From positions 248,001 to 312,000 of the forward strand of contig NZ_JAFLWW010000006.1 of assembly GCF_018555685.1 (NCBI RefSeq): DNA of 64,000 nt, in the 5' to 3' direction. The notes below the pieces were generated by a model. That model saw nothing but the letters and a program-made list of their open reading frames with translations. It was not told where the DNA came from and made no database searches. Shown in pieces: positions 56,746-64,000 of this stretch; position 1 is the first letter of the stretch; each line of letters begins with the position of its first letter. This DNA is from Aminobacter anthyllidis (GTDB lineage: Bacteria > Pseudomonadota > Alphaproteobacteria > Rhizobiales > Rhizobiaceae). The translations under genes and the position numbers were made by a program.

Positions 56746-57906
56746 ATGTCACGTCAATTGGGAGTGGGCCTCTACGGGGCCGGAAATATTGTCCACGACG
56801 GCCATGCGCCGGCCGTGGCGGCTGGTGCCTCCACCAGGCTCGCCGCGGTGTGCGACATCGACGAGGCACGCGCCAGGACGCTGGCCGAGGCCTATGGCGG
56901 AGCGAACATCTATACCAGCCTGGACAAGATGCTTGCCGACCCGTCCGTCGACATCGTCATCATGGCGACGCCCAACAACCTGCATCGCCGCGATTTCGAA
57001 GCCTGCGCCCGCGCCGGCAAGCATGTGCTGTGCGAGAAGCCCCTGGCTGTCACCTATCCCGACGCGCTCGCCATGACCAGGATCGCCGAGGAGCACAAGA
57101 TCGTGCTCAAGACCGGCTTCAACCAGCGCTACCTCAACCAGATCCGCCTGGCCAAGCTCGCCATCGACGCCGGCCTGATCGGCGAGGTGTTTTCGTTCCG
57201 CACCGTGTTCTCGGCGAAGTGGGACAATTGGGTCGACGGCACAAACTTCCGCTGGGATCTCGAAAAGTCGGGCGGCGCCACCACCAACGACAACCTGATC
57301 CACCGCTTCGACATGCTCCGCTACCTGCTCGACGACGACTATGCCGAGGTCGTGGCCGATGTCAGCCACTGCGTCATACCGCCTGTCGTCGACGACAACG
57401 TCCACCTCATGGTCCGCACCAACAAGGGCGCGCGCGGCTCCTTCATCGCCGACCGCTATTCGCCGGTGCTCGGCGACGCCACCGAGCTCTACGGCACCAA
57501 GGGCTCGCTGTCGTTCTGGACCAATGCCGGTTCGCCCTTCTTCGACGTGCCGCTCGCCATCAACACCACCGTGCCGATGAACGAGCTGCCGGAAGAGATC
57601 CGCAAGGCCGTCTACCCCACCGCGCGCTCCAAGCAGAACCGCCATGCCTGGGACGGCTGGCTGTCGATCTGGCCGCCGCGCAACGAGTGGGAAACCTATG
57701 CCGAGCAGCTCGCCGGCATGGCCGAGGAAATCCTCTCCGGCACCCGCGACGGCATCGGCGCCACCGGCCTCGACGGCGCCCGTGCCACCGAGCTGGTGCA
57801 TGCCGCCTACAGCTCGCAGATCGCCCGCTCCTGGGTGTCGTTGCCGCTGGCCGACGATGCGCCCTTCGCGTTTCCCGACTTCGAGGCCAAGGCAGGCCGG
57901 CCATGA
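56746..57906 (+). CDS. Gfo/Idh/MocA-family oxidoreductase
   Basis: A 386-residue NAD(P)-dependent dehydrogenase. The Rossmann motif is VGLYGAGNIVHDGHAPAVAA, and the catalytic lysine is in VLCEKPLAVTYPDALAM. The C-terminal domain has GGATTNDNLIHRFDMLRYLL. GGAAGGA precedes the ATG. It overlaps the following isomerase gene (ATGA). The pair suggests oxidation of a cyclitol or sugar derivative followed by isomerisation. Confidence 0.9.
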   Translation: MSRQLGVGLYGAGNIVHDGHAPAVAAGASTRLAAVCDIDEARARTLAEAYGGANIYTSLDKMLADPSVDIVIMATPNNLHRRDFEACARAGKHVLCEKPLAVTYPDALAMTRIAEEHKIVLKTGFNQRYLNQIRLAKLAIDAGLIGEVFSFRTVFSAKWDNWVDGTNFRWDLEKSGGATTNDNLIHRFDMLRYLLDDDYAEVVADVSHCVIPPVVDDNVHLMVRTNKGARGSFIADRYSPVLGDATELYGTKGSLSFWTNAGSPFFDVPLAINTTVPMNELPEEIRKAVYPTARSKQNRHAWDGWLSIWPPRNEWETYAEQLAGMAEEILSGTRDGIGATGLDGARATELVHAAYSSQIARSWVSLPLADDAPFAFPDFEAKAGRP

Positions 57907-58730
57907 TCACCGCTGGCTTCTACAGCACCTTCCTGCACCAGCTGCCCGTCACTGAGTTGGTGGGCAGGCTGTCGCAGGCCGGATACAAGTCGGTCGAGCT
58001 CAATGGCGACCTGTGGAGCAAAGGTTTCGTGCCGCATGTGACACCGGCACTTGATGCGGCCGGGCGGGCGGATGTCGCCCGCGCCATATCAGACGCCGGC
58101 ATGAGCATCTCGGCGCTCAGCGCCTGCCTGCATCTCGCCAAGGAGACGGCGGAGGAACGCCGCGCCGGCATCGACTATCTCAAGGCTTCCGTGGACCTGG
58201 CGCGCGACATCGGCGCGCCAGTGGTCTGGGTCTTCACCGGACGCGCCTTTGGCGGCATGGACATTGCCACCGCGCGCAAGCATCTGGCGGCGGCGCTGGA
58301 AGAGGTCTGCGATCACGCCAAGGATCGGGGTGTCAGGTTCGGCATCGAGGGTTGCTCGATGCACATCGTCGCCAAGGCTGACGAATATCTCGACCTGTTC
58401 CGGGCGATATCCGGTTCCGATGTCCGCGTCGCCTTCGACCCGACCCATTTCCAGCTCCGCGGCGAGGATCCGGTCAGGGCGGCGGAACTGCTGTTCGACC
58501 GCATCAGCAACTACCATGTCAAGGATTCGGTCGGCCTCTACCCGGATTTCAAATGCGTGCCGCTTGGCACCGGCGAAGTCGACCTGAAGGCCGTCACCGA
58601 CACCTTGCGGCGGCTCGGCTATGACGGCGCGGCCTCGGTCGAATATGAGTCGCATTTGTTTGGCTGGGAAATCCCGGCAGACGAGGTTATCCGCGACAGC
58701 CGCGCCTTCCTGCGCGGTCTTGGCATCTGA
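57903..58730 (+). CDS. Sugar phosphate isomerase/epimerase-like TIM-barrel protein
   Basis: A 275-residue xylose isomerase-like TIM barrel. Metal-ligand strands are RFGIEGCSMHIVAKADEYLD, VRVAFDPTHFQLRGEDPV and SNYHVKDSVGLYP, ending in ASVEYESHLFGWEIP. Close relatives act as inosose or 3-keto-sugar isomerases/dehydratases. It is coupled to the preceding Gfo/Idh/MocA gene. Confidence 0.87.
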   Translation: MITAGFYSTFLHQLPVTELVGRLSQAGYKSVELNGDLWSKGFVPHVTPALDAAGRADVARAISDAGMSISALSACLHLAKETAEERRAGIDYLKASVDLARDIGAPVVWVFTGRAFGGMDIATARKHLAAALEEVCDHAKDRGVRFGIEGCSMHIVAKADEYLDLFRAISGSDVRVAFDPTHFQLRGEDPVRAAELLFDRISNYHVKDSVGLYPDFKCVPLGTGEVDLKAVTDTLRRLGYDGAASVEYESHLFGWEIPADEVIRDSRAFLRGLGI

Positions 58731-58743
58731 ACGGGAGATGCCG

Positions 58744-60213
58744 ATGTCCCGCTCGCCTATCGGTCCGTTCAAGGAGTTCGACGACTACGACGCGCTCGGC
58801 CTTGCCGACCTCGTGCGTCGCCGCGAGGTCACTTCGCGCGAGCTTGTCGAGACGTCGATCGCCCGTATCGAGGCGCTTGATGGCACGCTCAACGCCGTCG
58901 TCATCCGCTGCTTCGAGCAGGCACTTGCTATGGCCGAGACCACGCCGCCCGCCGGGCCATTTGCCGGCGTGCCTTATCTTGCCAAGGACCTGCACACCTC
59001 GTGGGCCGGCGTTCCCTCGACAAACAGCGTCTCGTCTTTCGCCGGCACCGTTTCCCAGTCGGATTCGCTGATCACCCAGCGGACGAAGAACGCCGGCTTC
59101 ATCCTGCTCGGCAAGACCAACGCGCCGGAATGGGGATGGTCGCTGACCACCGAGTCGCCGATGCACGGCCCGGCGCGCAATCCCTGGGCTTTCGAGAGGA
59201 CACCCGGCGGTTCGAGCGGCGGTGCGGCCGTCGCGGTCGCGGCGGGCTATCTGCCGCTCGCCGATGCCGGCGACGGCGCGGGCTCCACCCGCGTGCCGGC
59301 GGCGATCAATGGGCTGGTCGGCCTCAAGCCGTCGCGCGGCCGCATTTCGCCGGGGCCGGAGGCGGCCGACTTCTGGTTCGGCGGCGGCCAGTCTTCATGC
59401 GTGTCGCGGACGGTGCGCGACACCGCGGCCATGCTCGACGCATTGCAGGGCGGCTATCCGGGCGAGCCCTATTACATCAGGGAGCGTCCCTCGTTCCTCG
59501 ACAGCACGGCCCCGGTCAACCGGCGCCTGCGCATCGGCTTCAGCCTCAACAACCCGCGCGGCGATGCCAACGGCGCGGTCGTCGACGAGGCTGTCTGCGA
59601 TGCGGCGCGGCTGTGCGGCGCGCTCGGGCATGAGGTCGAGCCCTTCGACTTCGACTATGACTTCGAGGACCTGTGGCATGCCTACACCGGCATGATCCGG
59701 GTCCAGACGGCGGCACAGTTCGACGACCACGCCCGGATGCGGGGAATTCCCAACAAGCCGTCCGACATGTCGGCGACGATCTGGACGACGATCGAGCGCG
59801 GCCGGGCGATGAGCGCGATCCAGCACGGCCGCGACATCGAGGCGATGCGACGGCATTCCCGCCACATCGCCACGCTGACCTCGCGCTATGATGTGGTGCT
59901 GCTGCCGGTCCTGCCGCAGGGCACCCGTCCGCTTGGCTACTACGACATGGCCAAGGACATCGACGCCTATGACGCCTCGGCGATGGGCGAGGACACGGTC
60001 TACATGATGCCGTTCAACGTCTCGGGCCAGCCGGCTATGTCGCTGCCGCTCGGGATGGACCGCTCGGGCCTGCCGCTTGGTGTCCAGCTTGTCGCTCCGC
60101 CGGCTGGCGAGGCGACGCTGATCGAGCTCGCGGCGTCGCTCGAGCGGGCACGTCCCTGGTACGACCGGCGCGCGCCATTCCATGCCGCCAACGGCGCAAG
60201 CGGCAGGTTCTGA
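58744..60213 (+). CDS. Amidase-signature family amidase
   Basis: A 489-residue amidase. The Ser-cisSer-Lys triad is visible: Lys in GVPYLAKDLHTSW, Ser in TPGGSSGGAAVAVAAG and nucleophile Ser in DGAGSTRVPAAINGLVGLKP. It hydrolyses an amide in the cluster's substrate. ATG 58744 has GGGAG about seven bases upstream; ATG 58738 is too close. It ends two bases before the convergent regulator gene. Confidence 0.9.
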   Translation: MSRSPIGPFKEFDDYDALGLADLVRRREVTSRELVETSIARIEALDGTLNAVVIRCFEQALAMAETTPPAGPFAGVPYLAKDLHTSWAGVPSTNSVSSFAGTVSQSDSLITQRTKNAGFILLGKTNAPEWGWSLTTESPMHGPARNPWAFERTPGGSSGGAAVAVAAGYLPLADAGDGAGSTRVPAAINGLVGLKPSRGRISPGPEAADFWFGGGQSSCVSRTVRDTAAMLDALQGGYPGEPYYIRERPSFLDSTAPVNRRLRIGFSLNNPRGDANGAVVDEAVCDAARLCGALGHEVEPFDFDYDFEDLWHAYTGMIRVQTAAQFDDHARMRGIPNKPSDMSATIWTTIERGRAMSAIQHGRDIEAMRRHSRHIATLTSRYDVVLLPVLPQGTRPLGYYDMAKDIDAYDASAMGEDTVYMMPFNVSGQPAMSLPLGMDRSGLPLGVQLVAPPAGEATLIELAASLERARPWYDRRAPFHAANGASGRF

Positions 60214-60215
60214 GA

Positions 60216-61925
60216 TCAGTGCCGGACGCCGTTCGCCATGTGATGGGCGAACGGCCGGTCGAAATGCGCCGCGCAAAGCTTGCCCAGTTGCTCGAGATCC
60301 TGGTCGTCCAGCGCCTTGATCATTTCGTCATGCTCGGCGAGTGCCGGTTCGACAAGGTTGTCGGTCATCAGGCTGCCGGCGTCGATGCTGCGCATCCCGG
60401 CATCGCAGTCGTGGATCGAGCGGGCGATGAACTCGTTGCCGGTCGCCTCGAGCAGCAGGTCGTGGAAGACGCGGTCCTGGACATAGGCCAGCTCGAGATC
60501 GCCGACCGCAATTGCCGAGCGGTGGAGTTGCCTGGCCTCTTCGAGCTTGCCCATCAGCATCGGCGACACCGGCAGGCGGATGCGCTGCACCGCGGCGGCG
60601 ATCAAAAGCTGGCGGACGTCGTGCAGCTTGACGAGGTCGTCGGGCGACAGGTGGCGAACCACCGCACCGCGATAGGGCTCGAGCTTGACCAGCCCGGTGC
60701 GTGCCAGCTCCTGCAGCACGGCGCGCGCGACGTGCCGTTTGACGCCGAGGCCGTAGACCAGCTCGTCCTCCATGATGCGTTCCTTGGGCAGGATCCGGCC
60801 GAGCACGATGTCGCGTTCGATCTTCTTGGCGACGTTGCCGACGATTTCCGACGAGCGTGTCGTGCCCGATTGGCGCGCCCGCGCCCCGAGCGGCTTGAGC
60901 AGGTCTTCCAGCCGCCTGGCGGTTTCGGCGAGGTCGATCGCTGAAGGCCGCCGCCGCATCCGCTTGGCCCGGTGCAGGCGCTCGACGGCATTCTCCGACA
61001 GCGGCATGGCGGCATCGGCGACGCGCTGCATCTCGTCCATGTCGCCGCTGCCATGCAGGATGACGTCGCAGCCGGCTTCCAGCGTGGCGCTGACCTGGGC
61101 ATCGATCGGATGGGTACGGCTGATATCGGAGACGTCGTCGCTCATCAGCACGCCGTCGAAGCGGATCATGCCACGGATGATCTCGTCGATGACCGTGCGC
61201 GAGGCGGTAGCCGGCGCGTCGCGGTCGATGGCGCGGTAGATGACATGCGCCGCCATGGCGCAAGGCATGTCTTGCAGCGAGCGGAACGGCACGAAGTCGG
61301 CCGACTGCATCTCGTCAAGCGAAGCGTTGACCACCAGCAGCGCCTCGGACTTGTCCTGGCGGGCACGGCCATGGCCGAGGATGTGCTTGATGACGGGCAG
61401 CACGCCACCGGCCAGCAAGCCCTCGCAGGTGGCGCGGCCGAGAATGCTTGCCATCTCCGGCGTGTCTCCGAGCGCCCGGTCGCCGATCACCAGGTCGCCC
61501 TTGCCGATCGGCAGGTCGAGCACGGGCGCGATGTTGATGTCGATGCCGAGATCGAACAGTTCCGCCGCGACGAGGCGTGCATTGAGCCGGACGGCGTCAA
61601 GCGCGCGCTTGATGTCGGTGCGTGCGATCTGAGCGAACAGCGAGGCCGGCGGCGGGGCGCGCCAGTGCGGCGGAGCCAGTCGGGCAACCCGGCCACCCTC
61701 CTGGTCGATCATCACGCGGACATCGCTGCGGCCGACGCTTTCGCGCAGCTCGGCCACCAGCAAGCGCAACTGCGCCGGATCGGCGCAGTTGCGCTTGTGC
61801 AGGATGAAGCCCCAGGGCTGGGCGGCGCGGAAGAAGCTGCGTTCGGCGTCGTTCAGGCTGGTTCCCGCGCAGCCGAACACCACGGCCCTCGGTTGCGTTC
61901 GGTCAATTGTCAGCGGCATGGTCAT
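60216..61925 (-). CDS. Fusion of a NagZ-like GH3 domain and a GntR/FCD transcriptional regulator
   Basis: A 569-residue continuous frame. Residues about 1-345 form a GH3 (beta-N-acetylhexosaminidase-like) barrel with MIDQEGGRVARLAPPHW, a KHxxGHG loop ([15 protein letters not shown]) and MSDDVSDIS, whose Asp matches the NagZ nucleophile. The Asp-Ser-His acid/base motif after KHxxGHG is replaced by DKS, so activity is doubtful. Residues about 357-430 are a GntR winged helix (ERDIVLGRILPKERIMEDEL, VARAVLQELARTGLVKLEPY) and 430-569 an FCD effector domain. It probably regulates the convergent catabolic cluster or the adjacent ABC genes. ATG 61925 has AAGAG upstream. Confidence 0.82.
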   Translation of the reverse strand: MTMPLTIDRTQPRAVVFGCAGTSLNDAERSFFRAAQPWGFILHKRNCADPAQLRLLVAELRESVGRSDVRVMIDQEGGRVARLAPPHWRAPPPASLFAQIARTDIKRALDAVRLNARLVAAELFDLGIDINIAPVLDLPIGKGDLVIGDRALGDTPEMASILGRATCEGLLAGGVLPVIKHILGHGRARQDKSEALLVVNASLDEMQSADFVPFRSLQDMPCAMAAHVIYRAIDRDAPATASRTVIDEIIRGMIRFDGVLMSDDVSDISRTHPIDAQVSATLEAGCDVILHGSGDMDEMQRVADAAMPLSENAVERLHRAKRMRRRPSAIDLAETARRLEDLLKPLGARARQSGTTRSSEIVGNVAKKIERDIVLGRILPKERIMEDELVYGLGVKRHVARAVLQELARTGLVKLEPYRGAVVRHLSPDDLVKLHDVRQLLIAAAVQRIRLPVSPMLMGKLEEARQLHRSAIAVGDLELAYVQDRVFHDLLLEATGNEFIARSIHDCDAGMRSIDAGSLMTDNLVEPALAEHDEMIKALDDQDLEQLGKLCAAHFDRPFAHHMANGVRH

Positions 61926-62039
61926 CACTCTTGGCGGGCTGCACGAGACCGATTTGTCACCGCCCGAGCCATCAGCTTGGCAGAAAAGCTGTCGGCGCGG
62001 AAGGGCGTGCGGTCCTGCCCGGAGCTGGTCGCCGGTCGG

Positions 62040-62840
62040 TCACGAATGCTCCTGCCGCTGGCGCCCGAACACCACCGTGACGACGATGGCGACAAGCACG
62101 ATCCAGATCGTCGAGATCACCGCGGCCTGCGGGTCGACACGGTCGCGCAGGCCCAGGAACATCACCTTGGTCAGCGTCGTATTGGCGCCGCCACCGACGA
62201 ACATCGACACGATGACCTCGTCGAGCGACGTCAGGAAGGCGAGCAGGGCGGCAGATAAAAGCGAGAAGCGCATCTGCGGGATGACGACCGAAAACATCGA
62301 CCTCCACCAGCCCGCACCGAGGCTGCGGGCTGCCTTTTCCTGGGTGAAATCGAAGCGGGCGAAGCCTGCCGACAGGATGACATAAGCGGTCGGGATGGCG
62401 ATCACCGTGTGGCCCAGCCACAAGCCCGGGAACGAACCGACGAGATGCATCCTGGCGAGCACGAAGAAGAGGCCGATGGCGACCAGGATGGGCGGCACCG
62501 TGGCCGGCATCAGCAGTACGGCGTAGAGCGGCAGCTTGGCCCAGCCGAGCGAACGCGTCGTGGCGTAGGCGGCGGCGAAGGCGATCGGCACCGCGCCGGC
62601 GGCTGTGACAGTCGCCAGCAGCAGGCTGGTCTTGGTCGCCGGCATCCACAGGTCGGACTGCCAGTATTGCTGCCACCAGCGCAGCGAAAATTCGCTCGGC
62701 GGAAACTGCAGCAGTTCGGACGCCGAGAACGACATCGGCACGACGATCAGCGAAGGTGCAAGCAGGAACACCGCCACCAGCGCGGTGAAAATGCCGATCG
62801 CCAGGCGCAGCGGCCATGAGACATCGAAACCGTCAAACAT
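62040..62840 (-). CDS. Polyamine-type ABC transporter permease (PotC-like)
   Basis: A 266-residue permease with about six helices, beginning LAIGIFTALVAVFLLAPSLI. The EAA-type loop is EKAARSLGAGWWRSMFSVVIP and a conserved FLTSLDEVIVSMFVGG segment follows, as in PotC/YdcV. It overlaps the upstream permease by 8 bases. Substrates of the family include polyamines, but opines and other cationic compounds are also carried. Confidence 0.88.
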   Translation of the reverse strand: MFDGFDVSWPLRLAIGIFTALVAVFLLAPSLIVVPMSFSASELLQFPPSEFSLRWWQQYWQSDLWMPATKTSLLLATVTAAGAVPIAFAAAYATTRSLGWAKLPLYAVLLMPATVPPILVAIGLFFVLARMHLVGSFPGLWLGHTVIAIPTAYVILSAGFARFDFTQEKAARSLGAGWWRSMFSVVIPQMRFSLLSAALLAFLTSLDEVIVSMFVGGGANTTLTKVMFLGLRDRVDPQAAVISTIWIVLVAIVVTVVFGRQRQEHS

Positions 62841-63753
62841 TGGGCGAGCCCCCCAGGGCCTTGATGCTGCGTCGGAGCAGGAAGGTAACGAAAAACACCA
62901 TGCCGACCGACAACAAGAGCAGCACGCCGAGCGCGCTCGCCGCCGGCCAATCCGAAAGCACCGAGACGTTCTGCTCGATGCGGGTCGAGATCATCGGCAC
63001 GCGGCCGCCGCCCAGGATCGCCGGGGTGACGTAGAAGCCCAGGCTGAGCACGAAGACCAGCACGGCGCCGGCGAAGATGCCGTTGGCGGCCAGCGGCAGG
63101 ATCACCGCCCGCAGGGTCAGGAGCTTGCTGGCGCCGAGGCTGGCGGCGGCGCGGATAATGTTCTGGTCGATCTGCTTGATCGCCGCATAGACAGGCAGGA
63201 TGAACAGCGGCAGCATCACATGGGTCATGCCGACGATGGTGCCGAAGAAATTGTTGATCAGCGGCAAGGGTTCGGAAACCAGCCCGGTGTCAGTCAGGAA
63301 CCTGTTGACCAGTCCGTTGCGCTGCAACAGCACCGAGAGCGCGTAGGTGCGGACCAGAAGGGCCGTCCAGAACGGCAGCATCACAACCAGCAGCAGGATC
63401 GAAGCGAGCCGCCGGCCGACACTGGCCATGACCAGCGCAAATGGTGTGCCCAACAGCGCGCAGGTCAGCACCGTCATGCCGCTGACCTGGAACGTCGTCA
63501 GCACCGAGCGCGTATAGACCGGCGTGCTCATGATCTTGAGATAGGTGTCGAGCGACACAGTTCCGTCAGGCCGGGCGATCGATATCCACAACATGGCGGC
63601 GAGCGGCACGACGATGGCAATGGTCACCAGCAGCACCGCCGGCAGCGCGAGCCCAAAAAAGCCAAGCTGTGCCAGCATGCCGTCGCGCCGCAGCAGGGCC
63701 GAGTTGTCTGTGGCACCGGCTGCCGCCGGCAAGGTCATGGCAGGCGCGCTCAT
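62833..63753 (-). CDS. Polyamine-type ABC transporter permease (PotB-like)
   Basis: A 306-residue permease with an extended N-terminus and about six helices. Family stretches are MLPFWTALLVRTYALSVLLQ, VGMTHVMLPLFILPVYAAIK and the EAA-type RAAASLGASKLLTLRAVILP. It pairs with the PotC-like protein. The start overlaps the preceding ATPase stop (ATGA). Confidence 0.88.
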   Translation of the reverse strand: MSAPAMTLPAAAGATDNSALLRRDGMLAQLGFFGLALPAVLLVTIAIVVPLAAMLWISIARPDGTVSLDTYLKIMSTPVYTRSVLTTFQVSGMTVLTCALLGTPFALVMASVGRRLASILLLVVMLPFWTALLVRTYALSVLLQRNGLVNRFLTDTGLVSEPLPLINNFFGTIVGMTHVMLPLFILPVYAAIKQIDQNIIRAAASLGASKLLTLRAVILPLAANGIFAGAVLVFVLSLGFYVTPAILGGGRVPMISTRIEQNVSVLSDWPAASALGVLLLLSVGMVFFVTFLLRRSIKALGGSPNV

Positions 63754-64000
63754 GCGTCGGTCACCGCGATCACCGCATCGCGCCGCACATGCAGCTTCAG
63801 CGCCGCACCTTCGGTCAGCGCCTCGAGACTGAAATTCGCCGCCTCGGCTGCGGCGATGCGCGCCGAGACGGCTCCGCCGTTCGCCAGAGCGACGGAGATG
63901 AGCCAGCTGTCGCCCTGGAACACAGAGCGCGTCAGCACGCCATCCAGTGACACGTTGTCATGGCCGCTGGCATCGGAAAGCGACAGCCTCTCGGCGCGGA
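63750..64000 (-). CDS. Polyamine-type ABC transporter ATP-binding protein, C-terminal part (runs off right edge)
   Basis: The frame is open to the window edge and encodes the last 83 residues of a PotA-like ATPase. Only the TOBE domain is visible (RAERLSLSDASGHDNVSLDG, VFQGDSWLISVALANG, EGAALKLHVRRDAVIAV). The ATPase core and the substrate-binding protein would lie to the right. Assignment rests on the TOBE pattern and the two coupled permeases. Confidence 0.78.
   Translation of the reverse strand, partial: RAERLSLSDASGHDNVSLDGVLTRSVFQGDSWLISVALANGGAVSARIAAAEAANFSLEALTEGAALKLHVRRDAVIAVTDA

Noticed and set aside
56682-58730. A single 682-residue frame covering two genes
   Set aside because: The first 400 residues are an out-of-frame Arg-rich shadow of the Gfo/Idh/MocA gene; only the part from 57903 is the real TIM-barrel protein.

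Overview
The window is high-GC chromosomal DNA of an alphaproteobacterium, most likely a Hyphomicrobiales member close to Mesorhizobium or Aminobacter. This rests on the smo/mtl polyol operon type, the aerobic cobalamin gene cobF, RirA-type iron boxes, a CIRCE-controlled groESL copy, and rhizobial-style palindromic intergenic repeats. No insertion sequence, prophage, CRISPR array, rRNA or tRNA was seen. Genes at both ends (prkA on the left, a polyamine-type ABC ATPase on the right) run off the window.

Layout. 1-1.8 kb: 5' part of prkA (minus) and an OsmC-family gene. 2-12 kb: a polyol (sorbitol/mannitol) catabolic operon with a SorC-family regulator, SmoEFGK-like ABC importer, SmoS and MtlK dehydrogenases, an FGGY pentulose kinase and an isochorismatase-like hydrolase. 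12-15.3 kb: small hypothetical genes around groESL, with CIRCE and a promoter. 15.7-23.6 kb: an iron-responsive divergent locus. Leftward lie a heme-type TonB-dependent receptor, an SbmA/BacA-like ABC transporter, a HutX/HemS-like protein and ChaN; rightward lies a one-polypeptide ABC exporter. Two palindromic TGA-N9-TCA boxes sit between them.

23.6-35.9 kb is a B12-physiology block. A cobalamin riboswitch precedes nrdA-nrdB-small ORF-cobF. metH follows with a perfect palindrome in its promoter. A second cobalamin riboswitch precedes a Rieske oxygenase/reductase pair of the glycine-betaine demethylase (GbcAB) type.

35.9-53.8 kb is the most notable region: about 18 kb of same-strand genes forming an apparently complete petrobactin-type siderophore system. 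In transcription order it has ExbB-ExbD-TonB, FecI-FecR, a TonB-dependent receptor with an STN signalling domain, a DUF2218 protein, asbA-asbB-asbC-asbDE-asbF with AsbD and AsbE fused in one polypeptide, and a FpuA/YclQ/CeuE-like binding protein with two permeases and an ATPase. Synthesis, outer-membrane energising, surface signalling and inner-membrane uptake are all present.

54.2-64 kb: a plus-strand catabolic cluster (cupin, BNR/Asp-box propeller, HpcH/HpaI aldolase, RidA, Gfo/Idh/MocA dehydrogenase, TIM-barrel isomerase, amidase) faces a minus-strand gene encoding an unusual in-frame fusion of a NagZ-like GH3 domain to a complete GntR/FCD regulator. Polyamine-type ABC permeases and an ATPase follow. 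The substrate is unknown.
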